64,000 nt of DNA from CFX5 sp023384495 (lineage in GTDB: Bacteria; Chloroflexota; Anaerolineae; Caldilineales; Caldilineaceae): assembly GCA_048499455.1 (NCBI GenBank), contig JASNZV010000031.1, positions 1-64,000 of the forward strand, written 5' to 3'. A program made the position numbers and the translations under genes. Below are positions 49,717 through 58,392 of this stretch, in pieces; the first letter of the stretch is position 1; each line of letters begins with the position of its first letter. The notes under the pieces were generated by a model, which saw only the letters and a program-made list of their open reading frames with translations, was not told where the DNA came from and did not search any database.

Positions 49717-50880
49717 ATGCAGAAGGCTGCTACCGACTTGGTGTCACCCGACCTGATCATCCGCCGGGCCAGAGTGATCGACCCGGCGCAGGAGATTGAC
49801 CGCATTGCCGACATCGCCGTGCGCAAGGGCAAGATCGCCGGTATTGGCGATTATCCCGCCGCAGAGGGCGCCGAGATCGTGGACGCCAGTGGCTGCATCG
49901 CCAGCCCCGGCTGGATCGACCTGCACGCCCATGTCTTCACCGGCGGCAGTGAGAGCGGCGTCCATCCCGACGAGGATGCCGGGGTTGCCACCGGTGTGAC
50001 GACCGTGGTCGATGCGGGGAGTGCGGGCTTTGACGCGTGGCCGGCCTTCCGCCAAACCGTGCAGGAGGTCGCCACCACGCGCGTGCTGGCTTTTCTGAAT
50101 GTGTCGACCAGACCGGCGAGCGGCCCCCGCCACGGCGAATGGGGCAACTTTGCCCAGGGCCGCACCATTCCCTTGGCGGAACAGGAAGCCGCGGACGGCT
50201 ACTGTCTGGGCATCAAGGTGCTGGCCAGCCAGACCCATTGTGGCAACCTGGGGATCACGCCGGTGAAACTGGCCCGCCAGGCCGCCCGGCTCTCCGGCGC
50301 CGGATTGATGGTCCATATCGGCAATGCGCCGCCGGTCATCGAAGAGGTTTTGGAACTGCTCGAAGCGGGCGATATTGTGACCCATTGCTGGCACGGCAAA
50401 TATGGCGGCCTGCTCGGTCGCGACAAAAAGCCGCTGCCCGTCACCCGCGCGGCAGTGGCGCGCGGCGTCAAATTCGATCTGGGTCACGGTTCGGCCAGCT
50501 TTGCCTTTGAGACGGCGCGCCATGCGCTGGATGCCGGCCTGCCGCTCCACGCCATCTCCACCGACCTGCACCGCGGTTGTCTGCACGGGCCGGTCTATGA
50601 CATGGCGACGACGATGGCCAAATGTCTGCACCTCGGCTTCACCTTGCCCGAAGTGGTCCGTCTGAGCACCTGGTCGCCGGCGCAACTCATCCGCCGCGAG
50701 GCCACGCTGGGGTCACTGGCGACCGGTCGCGAAGCCGATATTACGGTCTTCAGGCTGGTGGATGGCGAGTTCGACTTCACCGACAGCGAACGCAAAACCG
50801 AGCGGGCCAACCAACACCTGGAGGTGCGCTACACCATTCGGGCCGGCCGCATCGTCAAAACCCCCAATCAGAATGCGTGA
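49717..50880 (+). CDS. Amidohydrolase/deacetylase family metallohydrolase
   Basis: 387 residues from the ATG at 49717, behind GAGGAG. The HxH metal pair is H70/H72 in GWIDLHAHVFTGG. A metal-bridging lysine is likely in CLGIKVLAS, and further ligands in LMVHIGNAPP, DIVTHCWHGKYGG and ISTDLHRG. It fits the EF_0837/D-aminoacylase-like deacetylase subgroup of amidohydrolases. It is coupled at 5 bases to the following FGGY kinase, which suggests release and phosphorylation of a sugar or sugar-like acid. Confidence 0.9.
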   Translation: MQKAATDLVSPDLIIRRARVIDPAQEIDRIADIAVRKGKIAGIGDYPAAEGAEIVDASGCIASPGWIDLHAHVFTGGSESGVHPDEDAGVATGVTTVVDAGSAGFDAWPAFRQTVQEVATTRVLAFLNVSTRPASGPRHGEWGNFAQGRTIPLAEQEAADGYCLGIKVLASQTHCGNLGITPVKLARQAARLSGAGLMVHIGNAPPVIEEVLELLEAGDIVTHCWHGKYGGLLGRDKKPLPVTRAAVARGVKFDLGHGSASFAFETARHALDAGLPLHAISTDLHRGCLHGPVYDMATTMAKCLHLGFTLPEVVRLSTWSPAQLIRREATLGSLATGREADITVFRLVDGEFDFTDSERKTERANQHLEVRYTIRAGRIVKTPNQNA

Positions 50881-50885
50881 GGACG

Positions 50886-52271
50886 ATGCGCGACGTTGTG
50901 CTGGCGGTCGATGTCGGTTCGACCTGGTGCAAAGCGGCCTATCTGGACCCCGACGGGCGCACAGTTGCCACCGGCAGAGCCTATACACGTGACATTCCTA
51001 CGCACCGCGAGGCGACCCTGGCGCGCTTCTGGCAGGCCTTCCGCGATGCTGTTCGTGCGGCCAACGCCGGGTTGAGCGGCCGCGCCCGTCCGGCCGCCAT
51101 TGGCATCTCTACCCGTGCACTCTTTGGTGTCTGCCTGGATCGGGCCGGGGCCGGGTTTCTGCCCACATGGGATGTGACCCTGGATCGGCAAAGCTCACCG
51201 GAACTCAGGCAGGCTACGTCCCCTGAGGTGTGGGGTGACAGACACCCCACCGCACACGGCTACGCCATCGGCCAAACCGGGTTGCTGCTCTGGCTCAAAC
51301 GCGAGCGTCCGGACGAGTGGCGCACCATCTGGCGCGCGGGATCGCTGCACGACTACATTGTCTACCAGATGACGGGCGCGTGGGTGACAGACCCCACAAG
51401 CGGCCCCGGCCAGCTCGAATGGCCGGCGGAAATGCTCGCGCTGACTGGCTTGCCGCAGGACCCCTGGCCGCTGATTTTGGAGCCGCACGCTGTCGCCGGC
51501 ATCTTGACCAAAGCCACCGGCCAGGCCCTGGAACTCCCCGCCGGTATCCCCGTGGTCTGCGGCCTGCATGACGGCGCGGCGGCTAATGCCGGTGTAGGTG
51601 CAATCGAAGTAGGAGATGCCTGTTTGACGTTGGGCACCAACTTTGTCTTGCGCGCCGTCAACGGCGCGCCCTTGCCGCTCCCGGCGACGGGCTATGTCGT
51701 GGCGCCGGGTCGGTGGGCCTGGGTGAACAATGTGCCCGGTGCATCGACCCAACTCGATATCGTCGCCCAAAGCCTGCTCGGTGATCTGGCTGAGATTGGC
51801 GAGCATCACGCCCGGCTGGGCCAACTGGCTGGTGAGGTTGCGCCGAGGGCGACAGGGCTGGCGCTGGACTTGATCAAACCGGGGTATGAGGACGATCTAC
51901 GACGGGCCGTCGCAGCGGCGCGGCGGGCCGGTTATACCGATGGCGTCATCTATCGCGCCATCCTGGAAGCGGTTGCCCTGGGCGTGCGTGGCCTGCTGCG
52001 GCGGGCGCAGGGGCACGGCGCTCGCCCGCAACGCTTTGTCGCCACCGGCGGGAGCGCGCAGAACCTGGCCTTCGTACGCGTGATCGCGGCTGTCCTTGGC
52101 GCGCCTATCGAAATTGGCCCCTCGGAGGGCGGCGTGCTGGGCGCGGGAATGGCGGCGGCGGTAGGCGCGGGGTGGTTCGCCGACATGGACGAGGCCATGA
52201 GGCACATGAGCAGGCCCGGCCCCATTATTTACCCCGATACGGCTGCGGTGGCAGCCTACCGCGATATCTAA
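50886..52271 (+). CDS. FGGY-family carbohydrate kinase
   Basis: 461 residues from the ATG at 50886. The N-terminal actin-like phosphate loop is LAVDVGSTWCKAAYLDPDG. The C-terminal domain has VVCGLHDGAAANAGVGAIE, LTLGTNFVL and the adenosine-side GGSAQNLAFVRVIAAVLG. The sugar cannot be named. The GTGGGGTGACAGACACCCCAC stretch in codons near 51230 is a palindrome inside the gene and may be a small inserted repeat that kept the frame. It shares an operon with the deacetylase. Confidence 0.9.
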   Translation: MRDVVLAVDVGSTWCKAAYLDPDGRTVATGRAYTRDIPTHREATLARFWQAFRDAVRAANAGLSGRARPAAIGISTRALFGVCLDRAGAGFLPTWDVTLDRQSSPELRQATSPEVWGDRHPTAHGYAIGQTGLLLWLKRERPDEWRTIWRAGSLHDYIVYQMTGAWVTDPTSGPGQLEWPAEMLALTGLPQDPWPLILEPHAVAGILTKATGQALELPAGIPVVCGLHDGAAANAGVGAIEVGDACLTLGTNFVLRAVNGAPLPLPATGYVVAPGRWAWVNNVPGASTQLDIVAQSLLGDLAEIGEHHARLGQLAGEVAPRATGLALDLIKPGYEDDLRRAVAAARRAGYTDGVIYRAILEAVALGVRGLLRRAQGHGARPQRFVATGGSAQNLAFVRVIAAVLGAPIEIGPSEGGVLGAGMAAAVGAGWFADMDEAMRHMSRPGPIIYPDTAAVAAYRDI

Positions 52272-52300
52272 AAATTGTCGACTATCACTGAGGGAAGGAT

Positions 52301-52612
52301 ATGGCTCGCCCTGTTAATCGTATGCGCCCCGTTCATTCGGGGGAAATTGTGCGCGAAGACTTTTTGGTCCCGCTGGGGATGAGTGTCAACGCACTGGCCG
52401 TTGCCCTCGACGTTCCCGCAACACGCATCCATGAAATTGTCAAAGAAAGACGCTCTGTCACGGCCGATACTGCCCAACGGCTTGCCCGCCATTTTGGCGG
52501 CGATGCGGCTTCCTGGCTCGCATTACAGGCCATGTATGACCTGAAGACACTCCCGACACGCGCCGAAATTATGGAGAAAGTTGCGCCTCGGACTTTGCAA
52601 CCGGCTGCGTGA
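52301..52612 (+). CDS. higA: HigA-type antitoxin, orphan
   Basis: 103 residues behind GGAAGGA. The family pattern is MRPVHSGEIVREDFLVPLGM, SVNALAVALDVPATRIHEIV and RSVTADTAQRLARHFGGDAA, then AMYDLKTL. HigA is usually preceded by a RelE-type higB; here the upstream gene is the FGGY kinase and no toxin is seen in either direction, so it is an orphan or a domesticated regulator. Confidence 0.9.
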   Translation: MARPVNRMRPVHSGEIVREDFLVPLGMSVNALAVALDVPATRIHEIVKERRSVTADTAQRLARHFGGDAASWLALQAMYDLKTLPTRAEIMEKVAPRTLQPAA

Positions 52613-52687
52613 CGGTCAGGGTCTGCGCTAGTTCACGACGGCGTAAGTAGACCGGCGGTTTTCTGACAATGGACGGTAGACGATGGT

Positions 52688-52718
52688 CCATCGTCCATCG
52701 TCCATCGTCCATCGTCGC
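52688..52718. repeat. Four tandem copies of TCCATCG
   Basis: The 7-base unit TCCATCG occurs four times, preceded by GACGATGG, which makes the block self-complementary. It lies in the gap between the HigA and epimerase genes. Confidence 0.75.
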
Positions 52719-52755
52719 AATTATGGGCTTACTTGCGCCGTGCGGTACCAGTCCA

Positions 52756-53844
52756 TTACGCGGCTGCGGGGACAAAACGTACGCCGGTGGGGATCACCTC
52801 CGTCTCTTCGCCGCGGCGCATGGCTTCGGCGGTGGCCAGGATCGAATGGAAATCATGCCGCGGTTGGTAGCCCAACAGGCGCTTGATCTTGCTCAGGTCA
52901 AACTCAAAGTAGTTGGGCGAAGGGATGCGCGCTTCCACGTATGGCAGGCTAAACCGTTCAGCCAGATAGGGGACCAGCTTCCCCCAGTCGAATAGCGCCG
53001 CGCCAGCCAGCGTAAATTCCTGACCAACAGCCTCTGCCCGTTCCAATGCCAGGAGCAACCCCTGCACAATGTCGCGCACATCGCAGAATTGCTGGCGATG
53101 CGGTCGCCCGTTGGGGTTGCGGCTCAGTAGAAAGCAATCCTCACCCGTCCACTGGGCCTTGATTTCGTCGATCATCGCCTGTTCGGCGGGGTCTGCGCTG
53201 GTCTGGGTGCGATAGAGTTCGTAGATCGGGCGGAAGAGAAAAAGCTTCGGGCGTCCGGTTTCGTCCAGAAACTCGCTCGGTTCGATCACCGTCGAGAAGC
53301 GGAACGAGGTTGCCGGTACGCCATATTGGTGGTGGTAGGCCATGACCAACTCTTCGCCTACCCACTTGGTCAGGAAATAGGGCATCTGGTGGTAGCGCGC
53401 CACCATCGTTTCGGTGATCGGTTGTTCGAAATAGCGCGATTCCTTGCCCAGCAGATGGGGGATACGCTCCTCCAGACGCCAGTAGATCGCCTCGGTGCAG
53501 GCGTAGACAAAGCGGTGCAAGTGCGGACAGTGGGCGCGCACTGCCTCCAACAGGTTGATTGTCCCCATGCCGTTGATCTCGAGATATTGGCGGTTGTCAA
53601 AGGGGCCGCCAAAGGCCGCCGCCAGGTGATAGATGGCGTCCGCCCCTTGCACCGCGCGCGTGACATCGTCAAAATTGCGCAGGTCACCCACGATGGTTTC
53701 CACATTGGCGTAGGCGTCCAGCTTGTGCGCCCGACCGGCATCGCCTGGATAGACAAAACTGCGGATCTCATGTCCTTTGGCCAACAAGTGTCTGGCCAGA
53801 TTTGCCCCAATGCGGCCCGTGCCGCCGGTGATCAGGATTTTCAT
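52756..53844 (-). CDS. NAD(P)-dependent epimerase/dehydratase (extended SDR)
   Basis: 362 residues: Rossmann motif LITGGTGRIGANLARHLL, AIYHLAAAFGGPFDNRQYLE, and the active pair Y156/K160 in MPYFLTKWVGEE. The C-terminal portion reads KIKRLLGYQPRHDFHSI. It is similar in type to the epimerase at 20186 but not closely. It is transcribed against the HigA gene; the substrate is unknown but likely a sugar derivative given the surrounding genes. Confidence 0.9.
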   Translation of the reverse strand: MKILITGGTGRIGANLARHLLAKGHEIRSFVYPGDAGRAHKLDAYANVETIVGDLRNFDDVTRAVQGADAIYHLAAAFGGPFDNRQYLEINGMGTINLLEAVRAHCPHLHRFVYACTEAIYWRLEERIPHLLGKESRYFEQPITETMVARYHQMPYFLTKWVGEELVMAYHHQYGVPATSFRFSTVIEPSEFLDETGRPKLFLFRPIYELYRTQTSADPAEQAMIDEIKAQWTGEDCFLLSRNPNGRPHRQQFCDVRDIVQGLLLALERAEAVGQEFTLAGAALFDWGKLVPYLAERFSLPYVEARIPSPNYFEFDLSKIKRLLGYQPRHDFHSILATAEAMRRGEETEVIPTGVRFVPAAA

Positions 53845-53857
53845 GGTTGCCCTCGCC

Positions 53858-53886
53858 TTGACTTACAGGTTATTCACTCTTAAAAT
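53858..53886 (+). promoter_or_regulatory. Promoter of the toxin/XRE pair
   Basis: TTGACT (53858-53863), a 17-base spacer and TAAAAT (53881-53886), 33 bases before the ATG at 53920. Confidence 0.55.
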
Positions 53887-53919
53887 GGAACGTAATCGCG
53901 CTTCAAATGGGCATTTTCT

Positions 53920-54168
53920 ATGTGGTACTATGACATTGTCTGGAACCCAGAGCCTGATGGCAATGTGGCGCACATAGCCGCACATTACTTGACGCCCGAA
54001 GATGTGGAAGAGGTGTTGTTGAATCCAATAGGACACGATATCAGCCGTTCATCCGGGCGGCCAATTGTCTACGGTTTTACAACGGACGGGCGTTATATCT
54101 TGGTTGTCTATGAGAAACTTGACGACCAAACGCTCTATCCGATTACGGCTTACGAGGTTGAACCTTAA
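53920..54168 (+). CDS. Small toxin-like protein paired with an XRE gene
   Basis: 82 residues: VAHIAAHYLTPEDVEEVLLN, HDISRSSGRPIVYGFTTDGR, YILVVYEKLDDQTLYPITAY. The helix-then-beta-sheet order and the strong C-terminal sheet recall BrnT/RelE-fold ribonucleases; the catalytic residues cannot be assigned. It has its own promoter and is followed after 9 bases by an XRE gene, so a type II toxin-antitoxin pair is likely. Confidence 0.65.
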   Translation: MWYYDIVWNPEPDGNVAHIAAHYLTPEDVEEVLLNPIGHDISRSSGRPIVYGFTTDGRYILVVYEKLDDQTLYPITAYEVEP

Positions 54169-54177
54169 AGGGATATC

Positions 54178-54543
54178 ATGCCTGGAAAGATAAAAAAACG
54201 GATCTACCGCACCGCAACTCCAGAAGAAAAAGCACAGCACTCGCAAGTTCGCCAACAGATCGACGCTGAGTTGCCGGAGCTAAGACAACGCGCCAGGGAA
54301 AAGCTGGCTGCAATCGTACACCTGGGCGTGGAACTTCCACACATCATCGATTTACTCAAAGCCGAGCGCATCAAACAAGGGCTAACACTCGCTCAATTAA
54401 AGGAGGCTACGGGCATTGAGGGAGCGAACCTGGTCAGACTAGAGAATCATGAGGATGCCAATCCTACGATCAATACGCTCACCCGTTATGCCGATGCTGT
54501 TGGCAAAAAGGTCCTGGTCGTTCTTGCCGATGCGGAGGATTAG
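54178..54543 (+). CDS. XRE-family antitoxin-like regulator
   Basis: 121 residues. The N-terminal half is a charged helix (EEKAQHSQVRQQIDAELPEL) that could bind the partner. The C-terminal helix-turn-helix reads LLKAERIKQGLTLAQLKEAT, GIEGANLVRLENHEDANPTI and TLTRYADAVGKKVLVVL. It lies 9 bases after the small toxin-like gene, so it is probably its antitoxin and repressor. Confidence 0.85.
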   Translation: MPGKIKKRIYRTATPEEKAQHSQVRQQIDAELPELRQRAREKLAAIVHLGVELPHIIDLLKAERIKQGLTLAQLKEATGIEGANLVRLENHEDANPTINTLTRYADAVGKKVLVVLADAED

Positions 54544-54582
54544 TCTGAGTAATCATCGACAGTATCTTTCACCTGCCAACCC

Positions 54583-55374
54583 TCACAGATGGATGATCTT
54601 CCGAATCGCTGCGGCGGTGTCCTCAAACGAGGCGACGCCCGGCGGCACCTCGCTGATCATTGGGCCGTCGTAGCCGATGGCGCCCAATTCGCGGTTCATG
54701 GCGGCATAGTCCACTTCTCCTTCCAAGAGGGGAGGCCAGCCGCCGTTCAACGCCCGGCCGCGCCAGTCCTTCAAATGAACCATCTTGATATGCCGGCCCA
54801 CGATGCGCACCCAATGGTGGGGATATTGGAAGACCGCCATATTGCCGGGGTCGAAGTAGAAGCCAACATAGGGGCTACCCACCTCATCGAGAAAATGTTT
54901 CATCTCCAGCGGGCTAAAGAGGAAGCCGTTCCAGACAAATTCCACCGCCAGGGTGACCTTGAGTTGTTCGGCAGTGGCGGCCAACTCTTGCAGCGCCCGC
55001 ACCCCGTTGCGATAGGCGTCATCGTAATAGAGGTCAGGTCGCAGCGACCCCAGCGTGTGCAACGTACAGTGGATGCCCATCTCTGCCGCCGCCCGCAGAC
55101 CGATTTCAGTTTCGCGGATGCTGGTCTGCTGGGGGGCGCCGCTGTCGAGCAGATTGCCCGTGCAGTGGCTGTGCGTCATGGAAACCAGCGCCAACTGGTT
55201 GGCGGCCGCGCTTTCGGCGATCCGCGTCAGTTGCTCCGGCGTGCTCTGCGGGGTCAGGTCGCCCTGTTGCTTCATGCAAATTTCCGCCACTTCGTAACCG
55301 GCCTGGGCCGCCTGCCGAAAGAAATCATCCAGCGGTAGCTCACCTGCAATCAACTGACTGATACCTATTTGCAT
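54583..55374 (-). CDS. Sugar phosphate isomerase/epimerase (xylose isomerase-like TIM barrel)
   Basis: 263 residues: MQIGISQLIAGELPLDDFFR, HCTLHTLGSLRPDLYY, TLAVEFVWNGFLFSPLEMKH, VGFYFDPGNMAVF and HIKMVHLKDWRGRAL, ending YDGPMISEVPPGVASFEDT. The metal ligands Glu (AVEFVW), Asp (YFDPGN), His (MVHLKD) and Glu (ISEVPP) fit. It precedes a Gfo/Idh oxidoreductase region of the same strand, a common inositol- or sugar-catabolic pairing. Confidence 0.9.
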   Translation of the reverse strand: MQIGISQLIAGELPLDDFFRQAAQAGYEVAEICMKQQGDLTPQSTPEQLTRIAESAAANQLALVSMTHSHCTGNLLDSGAPQQTSIRETEIGLRAAAEMGIHCTLHTLGSLRPDLYYDDAYRNGVRALQELAATAEQLKVTLAVEFVWNGFLFSPLEMKHFLDEVGSPYVGFYFDPGNMAVFQYPHHWVRIVGRHIKMVHLKDWRGRALNGGWPPLLEGEVDYAAMNRELGAIGYDGPMISEVPPGVASFEDTAAAIRKIIHL

Positions 55375-55391
55375 CGCTGAGTCTCCTCATT

Positions 55392-55500
55392 CATAGCAAA
55401 GCGTAACACAGAGAGCGCCGAGAAGCCACGGAGCACACCGAGAAATCCTGAGCACACCGTCGTCCTCCGCGTCCTCTGTGGCCCCTCTGTGTTCCTGCTG
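55392..55500. repeat. ACACAGAG-type long imperfect palindrome, copy R4
   Basis: From GCGTAACACAGAGAGCGCCG to CCCCTCTGTGTTCCTGC. It lies between the isomerase and the Gfo/Idh gene, and interrupts what would otherwise be a close pair. Confidence 0.8.
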
Positions 55501-55541
55501 TACCTGCATACGGTACGCTTCAGTAAATCAAAGCTCTGTTG

Positions 55542-56537
55542 TCAGCCGATGGATCTCGCTTTCCCCTCACGTGCCGCTTCCAGCACGGCCTCGGCCACGG
55601 CCACGGCTTTGATGGCCTCGGCGCCGGGTGATTGGCAGGTGGCTTCGCCGCGCACACAGGCCAGAAAGTGTTCGGCCTGGAGGGTGTACATATCGGGCTG
55701 TTTCGGGGTCTTGATCAGCGTTTGCGCACCGGCCCGGTCGGTGAAGCAGCAATATTGATAGCGCCCTTGTTCTTCAGCGGGTACGCTCATGCCACCGGCG
55801 CCAAACTGGATAAACCCCTCCGGCCCGATGATGTCGTGCAAGGTGGTTCCTCTGGCCACCCAACTCCACGAGAGTAACAGTTGGTGGCCGGTGCGATAGC
55901 GAATAATCGTCGAACCGGTGTCGATCGCGCTGACGGCAGGCGCCAGCTTGATGGCGCTGGCGAGAACGCATTCGGGCTCGCCAAAGATCCAGTTGGCGAA
56001 GTCATAGTTGTGGATGGCGCCATCGAGCAGCGGTCCGCCACCCAGCTCATCATCGAGATACCAACTGCCAAGGCCAACACTGGCGCGGATGTCACGCCAG
56101 AGCACCGGCGCCCCCAGTTTGCCGCTTGACACATATTCGCCCCAGGCCGTCCAATAGGGATCAAAACGGCGGCAGTGGGCAACCATGAGCAGCGTATTGG
56201 TTCTTTCAGCGTCGTCGATCAGGCGGTGACACTGCGTCACCGTGCGCGCCATTGGCTTTTCCAGCAGCACGGGGATGTGGGCAGCCAGCGCTGCCGCTGC
56301 AACCGGCTGGTGCAAGCCGGTCGGCACGGCGATCACCACAGCGTCCACCTTGGCCTGCGCCAGTAGCTCTTCCGGCGTGGCATAGACCTGGGCCTGAGGA
56401 AAGGTATGGGCGAAGCGAGCTCGCATCTCCGCAGATGGGTCTGCGCCGGCGACCAACTGGCAGGCGGCAACCCGGTCGAAGGTCTTGGCCTGGTGGAGAC
56501 CCATACCGCCAAGCCCGATCACGCCAACACGAATCAT
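55542..56537 (-). CDS. Gfo/Idh/MocA family oxidoreductase
   Basis: 331 residues from the ATG at 56537, behind AAGGA. Rossmann motif MIRVGVIGLGGMGLHQ, the conserved VVIAVPTGLHQPVAAAAL and EKPMART, and the central DGAIHNYDFANWIFGEPE with the catalytic-type HN. An NAD(P)-dependent dehydrogenase of a sugar or polyol. The longer frame to 56732 lacks support. Confidence 0.92.
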   Translation of the reverse strand: MIRVGVIGLGGMGLHQAKTFDRVAACQLVAGADPSAEMRARFAHTFPQAQVYATPEELLAQAKVDAVVIAVPTGLHQPVAAAALAAHIPVLLEKPMARTVTQCHRLIDDAERTNTLLMVAHCRRFDPYWTAWGEYVSSGKLGAPVLWRDIRASVGLGSWYLDDELGGGPLLDGAIHNYDFANWIFGEPECVLASAIKLAPAVSAIDTGSTIIRYRTGHQLLLSWSWVARGTTLHDIIGPEGFIQFGAGGMSVPAEEQGRYQYCCFTDRAGAQTLIKTPKQPDMYTLQAEHFLACVRGEATCQSPGAEAIKAVAVAEAVLEAAREGKARSIG

Positions 56538-56602
56538 TGGTTTGTTCCTTTTGTTCGCAAGCATTGGATGGATTATTGTTACCGATTGTGGCATCGGAGC
56601 AA

Positions 56603-57103
56603 TCAGCGCTGTTCGTCCAAAAACACTGTAAAGTCGAGCTCGCCCGGTGAGCAGCCATACTCCGTCAAGATAGCAGCGGCCTCGCTCCGATGCTGTGTCC
56701 CGTGGTTGACCACATGCAGCAAACAATGCCACAGCACCCGTTCTCGCTTTTGCCCACCATCGCCCGTGTATCGTATGTGCTGAGAAAGATCGTCATCGGT
56801 GAGGGTGGTAAGATAGTCGCGCATGGCGCGCTCTTCGTTGCTCCAGCGCTGCGTCAGGGCCTCGACGGTGGGAAAGGCGCCTTCGTACAGCGCCTCGAAG
56901 GCTGCAATATCCCGGTGTTGGCACAAGATACGCCAGGCGCACTCAGCTTCTAAGGTATGTACAAGCGCGCCGCGCAGGCTGCCGTAGTTATGCGTGGTTG
57001 AGGCCACGAACTGCTCTGGGCTGACTCGTGCGCTGGCCGCCAAAATCCGCTGTGTCGCCCAGTAATGGTAATCATAGAGCGTGCACAGATCGCGAATGTT
57101 CAT
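56603..57103 (-). CDS. DinB-like protein (second copy)
   Basis: 166 residues from the ATG at 57103, behind GGAGAG. DinB four-helix pattern: LCTLYDYHYWATQRILAAS, GALVHTLEAECAWRILCQ and a clear C-terminal metal site helix WHCLLHVVNHGTQHRSEAAA. It differs from the DinB-like gene at 15218 and lacks a visible LexA-box promoter. The function is unassigned. Confidence 0.88.
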   Translation of the reverse strand: MNIRDLCTLYDYHYWATQRILAASARVSPEQFVASTTHNYGSLRGALVHTLEAECAWRILCQHRDIAAFEALYEGAFPTVEALTQRWSNEERAMRDYLTTLTDDDLSQHIRYTGDGGQKRERVLWHCLLHVVNHGTQHRSEAAAILTEYGCSPGELDFTVFLDEQR

Positions 57104-57652
57104 TGGCTCTCCTGCTGCTGTGAAAATGGTACACGGATTGCACGGATGAAGAGCCAAAAATCCACGTTCATCCTGAAAATCTGTGTACCATTTTCATCGC
57201 TTTCGGTGAACGCAGGTCATAATGACTGGTATGAAAACAGTACGGAACAGCGCAACACAGAGTACGGCGCTGTCTATCCATCATACCAGAATACTGCGAA
57301 AAACGTGATCGCTCATTCTGTAGACAAAACCTTCTGTGCTTCTGCCGTACGCAGCCATTTTCCTCAGCCTTGGAAGGGCGCGTCCGAAATTCGGGGCAAC
57401 CTCAGATGACAGCCACTTTGGAGATGACTGTCACTTGACCACCCCCTTTTTCTGGGACACCGGTCGCAGAATAGACGCTTGGCGTCATGGGCAAGCTATG
57501 CTACGATCCGCTGGTCGTTTATACCGATTGCATACACATGACTTACGCACCAACTGATGGTCATTAGCAGAGACAACTTGGTCAACAAATAAAGAAACTG
57601 TCGTTTTCAAACAACCGTGAGTATAGACAAACAAAACAGAGTGAGCAAGGTG
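57104..57652. other. 549-base gap rich in repeat fragments
   Basis: An inverted repeat GAAAATGGTACACGG / GTGTACCATTTTC (about 57124-57197), a partial ACACAGAG block (about 57230-57365), the diverged copy of the 15-bp palindrome (57403-57440) and a half copy of the 85-bp hairpin repeat (57600-57626). No gene is supported. Confidence 0.65.
57600..57626 (+). repeat. 85-bp hairpin repeat, half copy D
   Basis: GTCGTTTTCAAACAACCGTG then AGTATA matches the right third of copies A and B with a few changes. The left part is missing. Confidence 0.6.
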
Positions 57653-58390
57653 ATGAACGCACACGAACGTTATCTGTTTGACCTGCAAGGCTTTCTGGTT
57701 GTCCCCGATGCATTGGACGCCGGGCAACTTCATGCGCTCAACCGCATCTGGGATGAACACATTGCCAAAGAGACCGCCGCCGACGCCACGACGCAGCGCT
57801 GGGGCAATATCCTTAGTTGGGGCGCGCCTTTCCTCGACCTGATTGACAACCCGCGCATCTCGCCCTATCTCAGCGAACTGCTGGGAGACCGTTTTCGCCT
57901 TGACCATGACTACGCCGACCTGATCCGCAGTGGCAAGGGGCCAATCGGCACGCGGCTGCACGGGGGCGGCGCGCCCTTTGATCCGTCGCAATACTACCGT
58001 TTTCACAACGGCGAGATGCGCAACGGGTTGACCGTGGTCGCCTATAATCTGCGTGATGTCAACGAGGGAGACGGCGGCTTTGGCTGCGTGCCCGGCAGCC
58101 ATAAGAGCAACTTTCCCTTTCCCGATGAATGGAAGGAGTTGGAGCACTTTCAGCCCTTCATGCGCGCCGTCACTGGTCCGGCCGGCGCGGCGGTCATCTT
58201 TACCGAGGCGCTCACCCACGGCACACTGCCGTGGAAGGGCAAAGGGGAACGACGCACGCTCTTTTACAAATACAGCCCCCATCCCATCTCTTGGTCGGCG
58301 CGCTACTATGACGCCAACCACTACGACGGGCTGACCGAGCGACAACGGGCCATTCTCGAAGCGCCCAATGCGCGCTATCGGAATCGGTGA
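57653..58390 (+). CDS. Phytanoyl-CoA dioxygenase family protein (second copy)
   Basis: 245 residues from the ATG at 57653. Iron-site candidates: H103 in GTRLHGGGAPFD and H189 in FTEALTHGTLPW; R201 (GERRTLFYKY) for 2-oxoglutarate. The usual HxD acid is not at its place (H-G-G), although D110 is nearby, so the site is atypical. The core is otherwise well kept (LRDVNEGDGGFGCVPGSHKS). It belongs to a widespread PhyH subgroup of unknown substrate. Confidence 0.86.
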   Translation: MNAHERYLFDLQGFLVVPDALDAGQLHALNRIWDEHIAKETAADATTQRWGNILSWGAPFLDLIDNPRISPYLSELLGDRFRLDHDYADLIRSGKGPIGTRLHGGGAPFDPSQYYRFHNGEMRNGLTVVAYNLRDVNEGDGGFGCVPGSHKSNFPFPDEWKELEHFQPFMRAVTGPAGAAVIFTEALTHGTLPWKGKGERRTLFYKYSPHPISWSARYYDANHYDGLTERQRAILEAPNARYRNR

Positions 58391-58392
58391 GC

